From contig NC_030684.2 of the NCBI RefSeq assembly GCF_000004195.4, positions 72,647,392-72,711,391 on the forward strand: DNA of 64,000 nt, in the 5' to 3' direction. A model generated the notes under the pieces. That model saw nothing but the letters and a program-made list of their open reading frames with translations. It was not told the origin of the DNA and did no database searches. The stretch comes from Xenopus tropicalis. Its lineage: Eukaryota; Chordata; Amphibia; Anura; Pipidae. Shown in pieces: positions 34,431-44,510 of the stretch (position 1 is its first letter; every line of letters starts with the position of its first letter). The position numbers were made by a program, and so were the translations under genes.

Positions 34431-36395
34431 AGGAGCACACCTTTCATTTCCACAGCAATTCACTTTCCCATGTAACTCCTGCAAAGCAATTCCCATCAAA
34501 TGACAAACAAGCTGGCGCACACCTACCCCAACTGCACCGTCCAAGCACGAACACTCGAAGCACACTCGGCGCGCAACCTTCTCCTTCACACAGTCACTAC
34601 GCGCACCTCCCCCCCTGCGCCGCCCAAGCACAAACACTCAACAGGGAGGTGAGGTGCGCACGTCCTCATGAGCACAGCCCCAAACGTCCATGGGTGGGGG
34701 TGTGAGCCACTGCCACTGAGACTAGTCTAGGGGGGCTGAGCTGCTTCCAATCTTTAGCACGTACCTGCGGGTACTCGGGTGCAGTCACACAGTGAAGTTC
34801 GCTCCCTGCAGCATCATAAGCTGTATTATCGTGGGAATGCCAAGGCAGCTGAAGCGCTGCATTATGGGACTTGTAGTTTGTTTTACCAGCGCTTCATATC
34901 CCCGGGCCGTGGAAAACAATAATAATAAAATGATCCCCCGGGCCAGATAGAATTACATGCCGGGCCGGATGTGGCCCGCGGGCCGTGAGTTTGACACATA
35001 TGCTCTAAGGGATGATTATCTTGGGTAAAAACATCCCAGAATGTACCAGAAAGTATGTTGATTTTTATATTATGTGGTTTGTCTTTAAATTCTAATATTG
35101 CCTCAGCCAGTCTATGTTTAGCTACAACAAAATTGTCTTTATTGTGAGTCACTGATAAACCACATTGGCAGGCTAAGTAAAAGTATTTATCAATTTCAAG
35201 TAACTTGAATTTTTCTTTAAACAATGGCCAGGGAATTAAAGAACAATTGTTTGGATCTAGCAGGTCTTTCATCAATATGATGTTTTTTTTCTCAGATGTT
35301 AGTAAAAAGGAAGAAGACCTTAATGGGTCAGAGGTTTTCAATAGAAGTTTAACTGGCATGAAGGGAGTTTGAGAGTAACTGAAGCCATGGCTGGAGAATA
35401 GATATTTCCATACAAAAATAGTGTCCCGATATAGAGGATTTCTTTTAATATCTCTTGGTACATTACTCCATTTACTATGTAATGCAGAAAATATATCAGT
35501 AAAATATATTTTTTGACAAAAGAATAGAGACACTTCTTGGGTCTTAGAAGAATTGTATTCTTCTAAAAAATGTGCCTATATGTCCTTTAGACCAATTTCA
35601 TATTGACCTAATACATGTTCTAGTAGCTGTCTATACAATAAAGATTCTCTCCCATACTTCAAAGCTTCTGTGTTCAAAGCTTACTGCTTTGTGCTACGAG
35701 AAAGAAACCCTGATGATTTCCACAATTACTTATGGATGTCGGAGAGCAGTTTTAAGTCTCTACTACAAGCAGTGTCACCACGTATTTCCAAACAAGACGC
35801 ATGTATGAGGCAATCAATACCTGCAGAGCAGAGCCTAACTGCAACACTGTGATATCTAGCAACAGGGAGGTCATTTGAAGATTTAAAATTCTCAATGGGA
35901 ATTTCTGCACATGCTTTAGAAGTGCATAATTCCTGAAACTTCTAATGACATAATTGAAGCACTGAATGCAGAATATTTAAAGGTAAAACATTTTTTTTCA
36001 AGCTACTAAATGTAAAAAGGCCCTGCCATAGACATTATTATTACAAAAGAATGAGTAATCTCTTCAACACCACACAGAGACAATTATTAGCTGGCTCTAT
36101 GGTGTACTATTGTATACTGGTGTGCACAGTTGTATAATATAAATGTCGTTACTGACACCATTTCACATGAATAGCCAGGCAGATTAAGGTGCACACATTT
36201 GGGTTGCAGGCCAGCAGTGTGAGACAGCATTGTTAAAGAATATCAACAATATGGTATTGTAGAAAATAACATATATTGGATCACACAGAAAAGAGAAATG
36301 CAAAAACAAGAGCATCTATTTTACAAACTATAACACAATAATTAAACAATATAATGCAAAACAAAACCAAATTCAAAAGTGCTCATAGTCCAGAT

Positions 36396-37477
36396 CAGTG
36401 CTGTCCAACTTCTGTTGTACCGAGGGCCGGAATTTTTCCGACGTACGTGGTGGAGGGCCGATAATGGAAGCCAGTTTTGACCACTCCCCTTTTTGAAACC
36501 GCACCCACTTGAAACCACACCCATGTTATCATATGACCATACCCATATTAATGGTTGTAGTACAGCAAAAACCTGCCATACTCTGCCTGCCCTACCCTGC
36601 CTGTGTGTGCCATACTCTGCCTGCCCTACCCTGCCTGTGTGTGCCATACTCTGCCTGCCCTACCCTGCCTGTGTGTGCCATACTCTGCCTTCCCTACCCT
36701 GCCTGTGTGTGCCATACTTTCACTGTGTGTGCCATTCTTGGCTGGTTTGTGCCCTACCCTGCCTGTGTGTGCCATACTCTGCGTGTCATACTCTGCCTGC
36801 CCTACCCTGCCTGTGCCATACTTTCACTGGTGTGTGCCATACTCTCTGCCTGTGTGTGCCATACTCTCTGCCTGTGTGTGCCATACTCTCTGCCTGTGTG
36901 TGCCATACACTCTGCCTGTGTGTGCCATACACTCTGCCTGTGTGTGCCATACACTCTGCCTGTGTGTGCCATACTCTGCCTGTGTGTGCCATACTCTGCC
37001 TGCCCTACCCTGCCTGTGTGTGCCATACTCTGCTTGCCCTATGATGCCTGTGTGTATGGCACACACAGGCAGCCTACAGTGACACAATGCTGGCACTGCT
37101 CCTACAGTCTGCACAATAACTATATATTATTATTGTATATGTTCTTTTTGTAGTGTGCAGGGATTATTTGTGGGTTTCTACTGCTCCTGAGGTGTGAACA
37201 GGGGAACAATGGAGGTGATTACAGCCTGAGCCTGAGGTGTGAACACTGCAGGGGGTGAACAATGCAGAGATTAAAAGGTGTGAACAACACAGGGGATTAC
37301 ATCTTTAAACAATACAGGGGGATTACAGCCTGAATCTGAGGTGAGAACCATGCAGGGGGGCAGTTAATCACAGTACTGATACCACTTAGAGCTTACACAA
37401 GAGTAAGCCATCAAAGCAGCCAGACAGGTGGGGGGCCACACAGAGGGGGGTCGCGGGCCGCCAGTTGGACAGCACTG
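36396..37477 (+). mobile_element. hAT MITE of the CAGTGCTGTCCAAC family, copy 2, complete 1082 bp
   Basis: Ends CAGTGCTGTCCAACTTCTG and CCAGTTGGACAGCACTG, with perfect 8-bp duplication GTCCAGAT (36388-36395, 37478-37485). Internal minisatellite 36570-37040 of 34-bp units plus a shorter 29-bp variant (TGTGTGCCATACTCTCTGCC). Confidence 0.95.
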
Positions 37478-37594
37478 GTCCAGATCATAGTCCAGAATTA
37501 TTAGCAGGTTCACAGTTGTAAATATTGAAATTGTTGCCATTCACTGTCACAAAATTATTGTTTATGAAGATTTTCATTCATCCAGGTCATGGTA

Positions 37595-37732
37595 TATCTA
37601 GTATAAATAAATGTAAAGCAACTGGACTTGTTTGGTAATCATTGAAGACGTTTCACTACTCATCCGAGCAGCTTCTTCAGTTGAACTGAAACCAAACAAG
37701 TCCAGTTGCTTTACATTTATTTATACTAGATA
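37595..37732. repeat. Perfect foldback: 42-bp arms, 54-bp loop
   Basis: 37595-37636 is the exact reverse complement of 37691-37732. The loop holds GAAGACGTTTCACTACTCAT then CCGAGCAGCTTCTTC, whose GAAG/CTTC ends can also pair. I recall similar GACGTTTCACT..CTTCTTCAG loops as common in fish repeats, but cannot name the family. Confidence 0.9.
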
Positions 37733-37798
37733 AAGTTATTGTTCTGCCCATTATTTGTTGGTATGGGTGACAGCATGGATGTCCATGTAGATTGCTGC

Positions 37799-38221
37799 TC
37801 ATATGGAGCCACAGAATGTGGTGTAGACATTCAGTACATGTGTGTATTTGGAGAGTTCAGTCGGTGTTTGTGAAAAGCAGTTGAAGTTATTCCTGCTATC
37901 ATCAGGATAGTCAGTGAATCTCATTTCACGCAGTGTTTTCCTAAAACCCCTATGCAGTGCTTCATTAATAAGGTATTCTGCAAACTGCCTCGGCTCATCA
38001 ACTGTTCTCATGAGTTCAGAGGCAACTGTAAAACCAATGGCATCAAACTCATCGGACTGTTGTTTATGTAGTAATGCTGCTGCCTCATTTAATAATTTTT
38101 GTGATGATGAATTACTCTTTTGTTTACATTTTCTTTTCCTACCCTGTGCACCTGTCATTTCTTGACTTTCTTGACTATCTGTGTTTTGCCACATAGAAGT
38201 ACTAGTACTGCTCTGTGGATC
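37799..38221 (-). pseudogene. MADF/BESS-like protein, last exon (Harbinger accessory protein)
   Basis: The minus frame follows an acceptor (TTCTTTTACAG ending at 38222) and encodes SQESQEMTGAQGRKRKCKQK and FTVASELMRTVDEPRQFAEYLINEAL, ending at 37799. The basic stretch plus C-terminal helix resembles the tail of MADF/BESS proteins that accompany some Harbinger transposases and bind DNA. No upstream MADF exon found; antisense to the transposase intron. Confidence 0.5.
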
Positions 38222-39339
38222 CTGTAAAAGAAGAAAAAAAAATACTATTTCAATGGTTACAATGGTTCTCATATTTTCTCTCTTTTATTGCAGTTCCCCT
38301 TAACTGAAGTGCACTGGAAAGCTGTAGTTTGAAGATTACTGGAATTTTCCTTACTGTGTAGGAAAGCATGTGAGGATCCAGCCCCCCTCGAGTTCCGGTT
38401 CCTATTATTTTAACTACAAGGGCTATTTAAGCATTATGCTTTTGGCAACAGTTAATGCCAAATATGAATTCTTAATGGTTGATGTGGGGAAAAATGGAAG
38501 AGTATCCGACAGTGGAGCCATGGAACAAACTTTTTTTTACTAGCAGCTAAAAAATGACCAGTTACACCTACCTTCAAACTCTGGCTCAAAAGAAAGAATG
38601 AATTATGTTTTTGTGGCAGATGAAGCATTTGCATTACATAAACATATTTTAAAGCCCTTCCCACAAAAACATCTGTCATTGGAAAGAAGAATTTTCAATT
38701 ATAGACTCTCCCATGCTAGAAGGGTTGTAGAAAATGCCTTTGGCATACTAGCTAATCGATTTCATATTTTCCATACTGCCATAAATTTATCACCAAGTAA
38801 AATAGATTGTGTTGTTTTGGCGTGCTGTGTGCTACATAACTTTTTACGCCGCACAAGCAGTATTTCTTACATGCCAGTAAGTATGGTGGATAGGGAGGAC
38901 ATTGAACAACACACCGTGATATCAGCTCAGTGGCGAGGTGAGCCAAATGGACTCTTGGGACATGTGCAACTAAATAGTAGCAGCATTGTAATAAATTGGT
39001 TACAACTTTCAAAATGTATACAATAGGGTTGATTCACTAAAGGTCGATAAGTTTTATCGCACGCTTTTTTGCATTAAAATAGACATGACAGCGTGCGTTA
39101 TGTCGCACAACGCATGCGCTAATTCTCGCGCAACCGCGTGCGTTAATTTTAATGCAATGCGGTAATTGGCGAATGAAAAGAATGCGATCGCATGATTCAC
39201 AAAAGCACCTAAAGCATTAATTGCGTCAATTAGCGCGCAAATGTGTGCGTATTTTAGTGGCTGATTGGGGGAGGCGTTGGGCAGAGCACATTTTTGCATT
39301 TTGGATTTAGAAATCAGTTACCCATAAGAATCATCTAAT

Positions 39340-40774
39340 ATGGAGTATTTGGTGAGATTTTTGAGTGATTTGGAGGAGGAGGAGGCGCAGCAACACCCCC
39401 AGCCTTCCCATGTAATGCGGCCATGGCTCTTCCGTGAGAGGGCCACGTTGGAGGGCTTTGGCGAGGATGAAGTGGTCAGGTGGTACAGGCTCAATAAGGC
39501 AGCCATAGCTGGCCTCTATGAGCTGCTTGAACCTTCCCTTGAACCACTGACTAGCCGAAGCCGTGCTGTTCCGGGAATGGTAAAGCTCCTGTGCTCCCTG
39601 CACTTTTTGGCCTCTGGAAGTTTCCAGAGGGTCGGGGGGGTTTACGGGGGGGGTGTCACAGCCCACCTTTTCACAGTGCCTTGGCCAGGTCCTGGACGCC
39701 ATCCGCTTGGTGTCCAGGAATTTCATCTCGTTCCCCCAACATCGGAACGAGTGGAACACCGTGAAGAGGGATTTTTTTGGGGTAAGTGGCATCCCCAATG
39801 TGTTGGGTGCAATTGATTGCACCCATGCGGCGTTCAACCCCTCCCAAGACAGGGAGCACATTTTCAGGAATAGAAAGGGCTACCACTCCCTCAATATTCA
39901 GGTGGTATGTGACAGCCGTATGAACATCCTGAGCATCGTGTCTGGATTCCCCGGCTCCTCTCCCGATGCTTACATCCTCAGGCAGTCCGCACTTTACCAC
40001 GCTTTTGAGACAGGACAAATGCCGCATGGGTGGCTGTTAGGTAAGTATTTGTTTAACCTATCTAGCACAACTTGCCCACATTTGCTTTGTGCGTCCCACT
40101 GTTCAGTCCCTGCCTGCCATAAGCTTGTTTTGCAATTTGTAAAGGGCCCTCTTTTGCCACCGGGAGAGTCAAAGCAGCAACTTGTAGTGTCACCTATCAG
40201 TCTCACACTGTCACATCTGTTGCAAAAGGGCCGTGTTTTGACACAGGGAGACTGGAAGCAGCTTATTTGTTTGCAGCATCTTATTCCATCTTATTTTATT
40301 TCAGGAGATGCTGGCTACCCATGCACACGGTGGCTAATAACACCGATTCACAGGCCGCGTTCACGGGCCGAGTGTGCTTTTAATCAAGCACACATGAGAG
40401 CGCGGTCTGTGATTGAGCGGACATTTGGGGTCCTGAAAAGCCGGTTCCACTGCCTCGATAAATCAGGAGGCAGCCTGATGTACAGCCCCACCAAAGTTTC
40501 CAACATCGTCGGTACATGTGCTGTACTTCACAATATTGCAAACCGGCACGGATTACCAGGTCATGTGGCAGATGACCTGGAGGACCCCATCCATCCACCA
40601 GATCCTGTCCAACGTGCGGATGCCCGAGGGAGTCAAGTCCGGGGACAAATCATTACAAACTACTTTTCCTTCAAGTACCTACAATCTTTAATCCCATACA
40701 CAAGAAATACCAAACAACTTGTCCAAAAAAAAAAGATTTATTATAAGGGAACACTTCCCCAATTTTTTTTTTAA
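39340..40774 (+). pseudogene. HARBI1-like transposase with one frameshift
   Basis: ATG 39340 begins an acidic N-terminus, then LNKAAIAGLYELLEPSLEPL, VKLLCSLHFLASGSFQ. One extra G in the G8 run at 39646-39653 shifts the frame. Downstream: SQPTFSQCLGQVLDAI, GAIDCTHAAF with the first Asp, GFPGSSPDA with the second, and VIERTFGVLKSRFHCL with the Glu. GTAAGT at 40041 and TTATTTCAG ending 40304 delimit a 264-bp intron (three-n, no stop) that joins LLG to GDAGYP. Apart from the frameshift the gene looks whole, so loss of function is recent. Confidence 0.88.
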
Positions 40775-40794
40775 TTTTTTTTAAACAGGTTTAA

Positions 40795-41269
40795 CCCTTT
40801 AAGTGCCAGCCGAATTCGTCATTTCAGTTCCCCCCAGTGCCAGACGTTTTGTAAACATTCTGTGCTCTCTCAATGTAGGGGCTTTTACTGGGGGCAGGGT
40901 TAAGTTTAGGTAGGCAAACTATATATTGTTTTTTTCAGGAGAACCTGAGATTTCCGAATATACCTGAGTTTTTGTGTATTTCCACTTCTGGAACAAGATT
41001 TAGAGCTTGAAATACAAAAAAAAAAGAAAAAATGCTATTTTTCATGATATAAGGATTTCTACCAGAAACATATTTTATTTTATGGACAAAAATTCAACTG
41101 ATTTGGAAAGCCTCATGTCTCCCGAACATGCCAATACCTGATATGTATAGTTTTATTGAGATTTCTGACTTCTATAGATCAAAAACTCCCAGCAGTAAAT
41201 TACTAAATTTTCAAAGCATTACAGCAGAATACGGCATACTTTACATTCCAAAGCCAAAAATCCTGGAAT
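40795..41269. other. Left (3'-type) terminal region of piggyBac A
   Basis: Non-coding; a second AGTGCCAGACG motif near 40837 repeats part of the terminus. Nothing else recognised. Confidence 0.5.
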
Positions 41270-41628
41270 ATTAGGTTTACCCCAGGAAACCATACATTTT
41301 TGAAAACTACACATTCTGACGAATCCGAAATGGGTAACTATGTCTTCCAACTCCTAAGTACCAAACGGCAATGCTTTACTGAATTTAGCATTTTCTATAA
41401 AAAATTATGAAAATTCTAAAAAATCACCTCAAATCTTCCATTTTCAAGCACCTTATCTCCCACATAACATTAGGTACGAAGAAAACACACCCTAAATATG
41501 AAAGCCAGGGGTCCACTGAACAGTTTGATGCCCATTGTGCATAGGATCACCGATGTATCTGGAATTTAGAGACCCCAAAAGGAAGTTAGTACATACAAAT
41601 TGCCCAGGAGATCTCTTTAGCTACTGAA
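41270..41628. repeat. First PTR-1-type unit, interrupted by the LINE
   Basis: Shares AACCATACATTTTTGAAAAC, CACATAACATTAGGTAC and GAACAGTTTGATGCCCATTG with the units at 48590-49690. Its end TTAGCTACTGAA (41617-41628) is repeated at 48526-48537 after the LINE, as a target duplication. Confidence 0.85.
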
Positions 41629-42179
41629 GGAGTAAAGCCACAAAAAAGCAAGCTCTCTGTTTAAGCTAAAATTAAGCAGGGAAATCCCTGTCTAAGGGAG
41701 GATTTTTTGGTTTCATTTGATGTGTGAAGGTGTTGGTCATTTGTTGGTTGAATTTTGAGAAGTTTTGAGTTGATTTACTTTATTTAAAATCGAATTTTAG
41801 TTTCACCCAGAAGGTGAGTGATTGCTAGCCCATTTCCCTTCACTTCTTTGGGCTACAAACTCACTGATAGATCCCCTACCCCTCCCCCACACCTGGGTGT
41901 CCGTTTCATTTGCATTTTGATTCTGTTTCAGCTTAAATCAAATACTTTTTTCTGAGATTGTGTGGGTATTTTTTTTTCATATTGCATTTTTTAGTTTTTG
42001 AATGTGAGAAAGCTAAAGGGAGAAAGATTTTGGAAGTTAAAATCTTTTCTCAGCAGCAGTGCAACTCCCAGGCACCTGCTCACATTAACTCTCTCTCTGC
42101 CAGAGCCTCTCTCCTTTATATCTACTTTTTGTTGATTAATAGGATTAAGCTTCCTTTTTTGTGGGGTATTTTGTAAATA

Positions 42180-44510
42180 ATGGGAGGTAATAAAAACAAA
42201 AATGTTAAAAAAATGCCTCAGGGTCCTAAAGACAAAAGACCTGAAAGACCCGGCTACAGCTCTGCAGCTAAGCAGCAGTCAGAGCCTGTGTCAAAAAGCC
42301 CCAGTGCTTCTACATCTGCTGCTTCAGCCAATGTGACCCCGCCTAAAACATTTGCGCAGGCGGTAGCTGCTGGCAGCAGCCCAAGCCAAGTGACCACTGG
42401 GGCAGAGCAACTTACACGGAAACATGGGGTCCGATGTCTAATGTCAGGAGCTCATGGCATAGAGGCTTATATAAAAGCTGCAGCTGAACTAGTGGGCCCC
42501 TCTGCAATAGTGGCAGCCAGCAAAATGTATGGGAAAGCAATAATCTTTGCCCGTACACTAGCTGCAGTACACACTTTGGTGCAGAGAGGTATCACAGTGG
42601 GGGGGAGTTACGTCCCTGTAGAACCGCTAGAAGGGTTGGGCACTAGGGTAGTCTTATCCAATGTGCCCCCTTTCCTACAAGACCCCATATTGCGTCCCCA
42701 CCTGCAAGCCCTTGGGGAATTAAAATCAAATATTTCTAAAATCCCCTTAGGATGCAAAGAGAGCAGACTGAAACATGTCCTCTCTTTTAAACGGCAGGTT
42801 CAACTGCTTCTTCCTAGGGGTCAAGACAGTATTGAGGGGTCTTTTGGGGTTCTGTTTGAGGGGGTGTTGTATAAAATTTTTTACAACACAGAGGAAGTGA
42901 GGTGTTTCCTTTGCAAGGAGATGGGGCACACTCGCCAGAGTTGCCCCAAAAGGCAAATTAAGACCACGGCCAATACTTGCACCCCTGGCACTGCATGTGC
43001 AACAGCTTGCCCTGCTAAGACTACCTCAGCAGGCCCTTTAAAGGGGACATCTCCTTCACTGGAGAACTCGAAGGAGGTTGTTACACAACCCACCTCCACA
43101 ACTTCAAAACCTCCCCCTTCTTCACTGAAGTTATCTAAGTCTCCAGCCTGTCTTGCAACTGCAGCAAAGCAGAAGAGGGGAAATAAATTCACCACATCCC
43201 CCAGTGGCAAAGCTATTCCTACCACACATCAACCTTCCCCTGTGGGTGTGGGGGCACTCAAGATTGTAACATCTGCTGGGGCAGGAGCAGTGAGTGACCC
43301 TTCCTCTTTAGGTGGCAAGGAAAAGAAGAGGAAATTTAAGTCCAACCACCTGGTACCTGAGGAATGGGCATTAGTAGTCAATGATGGAGCACCCCCATCC
43401 AAGGGCAAGAAGAGCAGTGAAACATCTGGCCCTCATGTAGTGACATTGTCTAACCCATCTTTTAGACTCAGTCAACCAGTGCCAGACCATACACTCTCAA
43501 CTCCAGATTCAGTAAGAAATAATGAGGTTAATGGTCTGGAGGGCCTAGAACGGGGGAACATGGGTTTCTCCACAGAGTGCAGAAACCTGTCTCCAACACA
43601 TTTAGAGGTTCTGCACATGGAGTGCAAAGGGACACCCAATGAAACACCTGCAGGGTGGGTAGTGAATGTCCCTGAGGTGCTAAGTTTTGGGGACTGCAAA
43701 CATACTCAGTTTTCAGTGCCTCAGGATATTCCACTCCTAGAGGGGGAAAATATTGGGATAACCCCCATACTGGAATCTGCAGATAAGACTGTATGGGGGG
43801 ATGATGGGGCTGGGGTGGTGGACATGAAGGAGGATAGCATGGCAAACTCAGAAAAAAACAACCCTATGAACACTGCTGTCCATGTGGAGGTCTCTCCTCC
43901 CTTACCGTCCACTGACCCCAATGTTATTGCCATCCGGAGTGATCAGGAGGCAGTAGAAAGGGCAGAGGCTGACTATCGAGCTTCTAAAGCGCCCCCTGTT
44001 GTGGAGGAGCTGATTCCATCTGCTGCCCCAGACACCTCTGAAAGTGTTGCAGAAGAAATCGAAAAAGCACCTGAACCATTGCAGGTTTTTCAAATGATGG
44101 GTGCTTCTGATTCTATTTCTGCAACATCACGTGCAGATATCCTCAAAGCTCAAGTGGAGGAGGGACATTATCAATCCCTCAGCCAGGAAGAGCCAAGGGA
44201 TGAGGACAATATTGTAGAAGAGGGTGAAACAGGTGTGGCAAATCCTTCTGCCCCTCTCATCCCTGCTGAGGAACTCAAAAGGTTTCTTGAGAGCAACCTT
44301 GGTGTAAAATTGGATAACAAACTGCGTATGGCCCTGGAGAATTGGCATGATTTGCCTTTAATAATACATTCTGTGAGACATTATATTGGGGTCATAAGAG
44401 AGGCCAAGAACTATGGCACAGCAGAATATCTCCGTATCATTAAGTTCCACAAAAAGTGTTTGTCTCACCAGGCCTATATGAGGGCTAAAGCACTTCCTAA
44501 TACACAGTAA
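42180..44510 (+). CDS. LINE ORF1 protein with CCHC zinc knuckle
   Basis: 776 residues from ATG 42180 to TAA 44508-44510, uninterrupted. A basic, Pro/Lys-rich start (KKMPQGPKDKRPERP) precedes a folded part (GAHGIEAYIKAAAELVGPSA; PFLQDPILRPHLQALGELKS), then CFLCKEMGHTRQSCP at about residues 240-255, a CCHC knuckle, then long low-complexity Ser/Pro/acidic sequence, ending in a helical stretch. It should bind LINE RNA in the RNP, as Tx1-clade ORF1 proteins do. Its TAA overlaps the ORF2 ATG (TAATG). Confidence 0.9.
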   Translation: MGGNKNKNVKKMPQGPKDKRPERPGYSSAAKQQSEPVSKSPSASTSAASANVTPPKTFAQAVAAGSSPSQVTTGAEQLTRKHGVRCLMSGAHGIEAYIKAAAELVGPSAIVAASKMYGKAIIFARTLAAVHTLVQRGITVGGSYVPVEPLEGLGTRVVLSNVPPFLQDPILRPHLQALGELKSNISKIPLGCKESRLKHVLSFKRQVQLLLPRGQDSIEGSFGVLFEGVLYKIFYNTEEVRCFLCKEMGHTRQSCPKRQIKTTANTCTPGTACATACPAKTTSAGPLKGTSPSLENSKEVVTQPTSTTSKPPPSSLKLSKSPACLATAAKQKRGNKFTTSPSGKAIPTTHQPSPVGVGALKIVTSAGAGAVSDPSSLGGKEKKRKFKSNHLVPEEWALVVNDGAPPSKGKKSSETSGPHVVTLSNPSFRLSQPVPDHTLSTPDSVRNNEVNGLEGLERGNMGFSTECRNLSPTHLEVLHMECKGTPNETPAGWVVNVPEVLSFGDCKHTQFSVPQDIPLLEGENIGITPILESADKTVWGDDGAGVVDMKEDSMANSEKNNPMNTAVHVEVSPPLPSTDPNVIAIRSDQEAVERAEADYRASKAPPVVEELIPSAAPDTSESVAEEIEKAPEPLQVFQMMGASDSISATSRADILKAQVEEGHYQSLSQEEPRDEDNIVEEGETGVANPSAPLIPAEELKRFLESNLGVKLDNKLRMALENWHDLPLIIHSVRHYIGVIREAKNYGTAEYLRIIKFHKKCLSHQAYMRAKALPNTQ

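Larger units (their letters stand above)
30993..35002 (-). mobile_element. Charlie-like hAT transposon, 4010 bp
   Basis: Ends CAGGGATGTCAAACTC and (inverted) CATATGTGTCAAACTC; 8-bp duplication CTCTAAGG at 30985-30992 and 35003-35010. Contains a decayed transposase gene, a TCGAGTATAAGCC motif pair (33417-33510), an AT dinucleotide tract and a 44-bp minisatellite. Confidence 0.92.
30583..35533 (-). pseudogene. L1 ORF2 C-terminal region, interrupted
   Basis: Residues such as IKRNPLYRDTIFVWKYLF, then after the hAT CNKCFKTNSFCPKCNETG and NLFHYLWSCPKIGNFW, a Cys-rich L1 ORF2 C-terminus. Endonuclease and RT domains are absent (5' truncation). Confidence 0.8.
30381..35668 (-). mobile_element. L1-type LINE, 3' portion, split by a hAT
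   Basis: The minus-strand C-terminal part of ORF2 (after the RT) reads from about 35668 to 35011 and continues at 30992 to about 30550; the halves join at the 8-bp duplication CTCTAAGG within a continuous frame (FTQDNHPL / ENVSAKW). A short 3' UTR and a TA-rich tail end near 30350. Confidence 0.85.
35672..38990 (+). pseudogene. HARBI1-like transposase, two exons of Harbinger-B
   Basis: The first part reads RNPDDFHNYLWM, ISKQD.CMRQSIPAEQSLTATL, a stop, then YLATGRSFEDLKFSMGIS, typical of fish and frog Harbinger transposases, ending at AAAG/GTAAAA (35980). The second follows TTTATTGCAG at 38284-38293: WNFPYCV, GKHVRI, FNYKGYLSIMLLATVNAKYEFLMVD, and VVENAFGILANRF carrying the catalytic Glu. Four residues expected between WNFPYCV and GKHV, including the first catalytic Asp, are missing. 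Stops and frameshifts also present. Confidence 0.8.
35669..39025 (+). mobile_element. Decayed Harbinger element (Harbinger-B)
   Basis: HARBI1-like transposase parts at 35672-35979 and 38294-38990, with an antisense MADF/BESS-like exon between. The left end abuts L1 sequence; the right is cut by Harbinger-A at 39026. Contains a hAT MITE and a foldback repeat. Confidence 0.7.
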
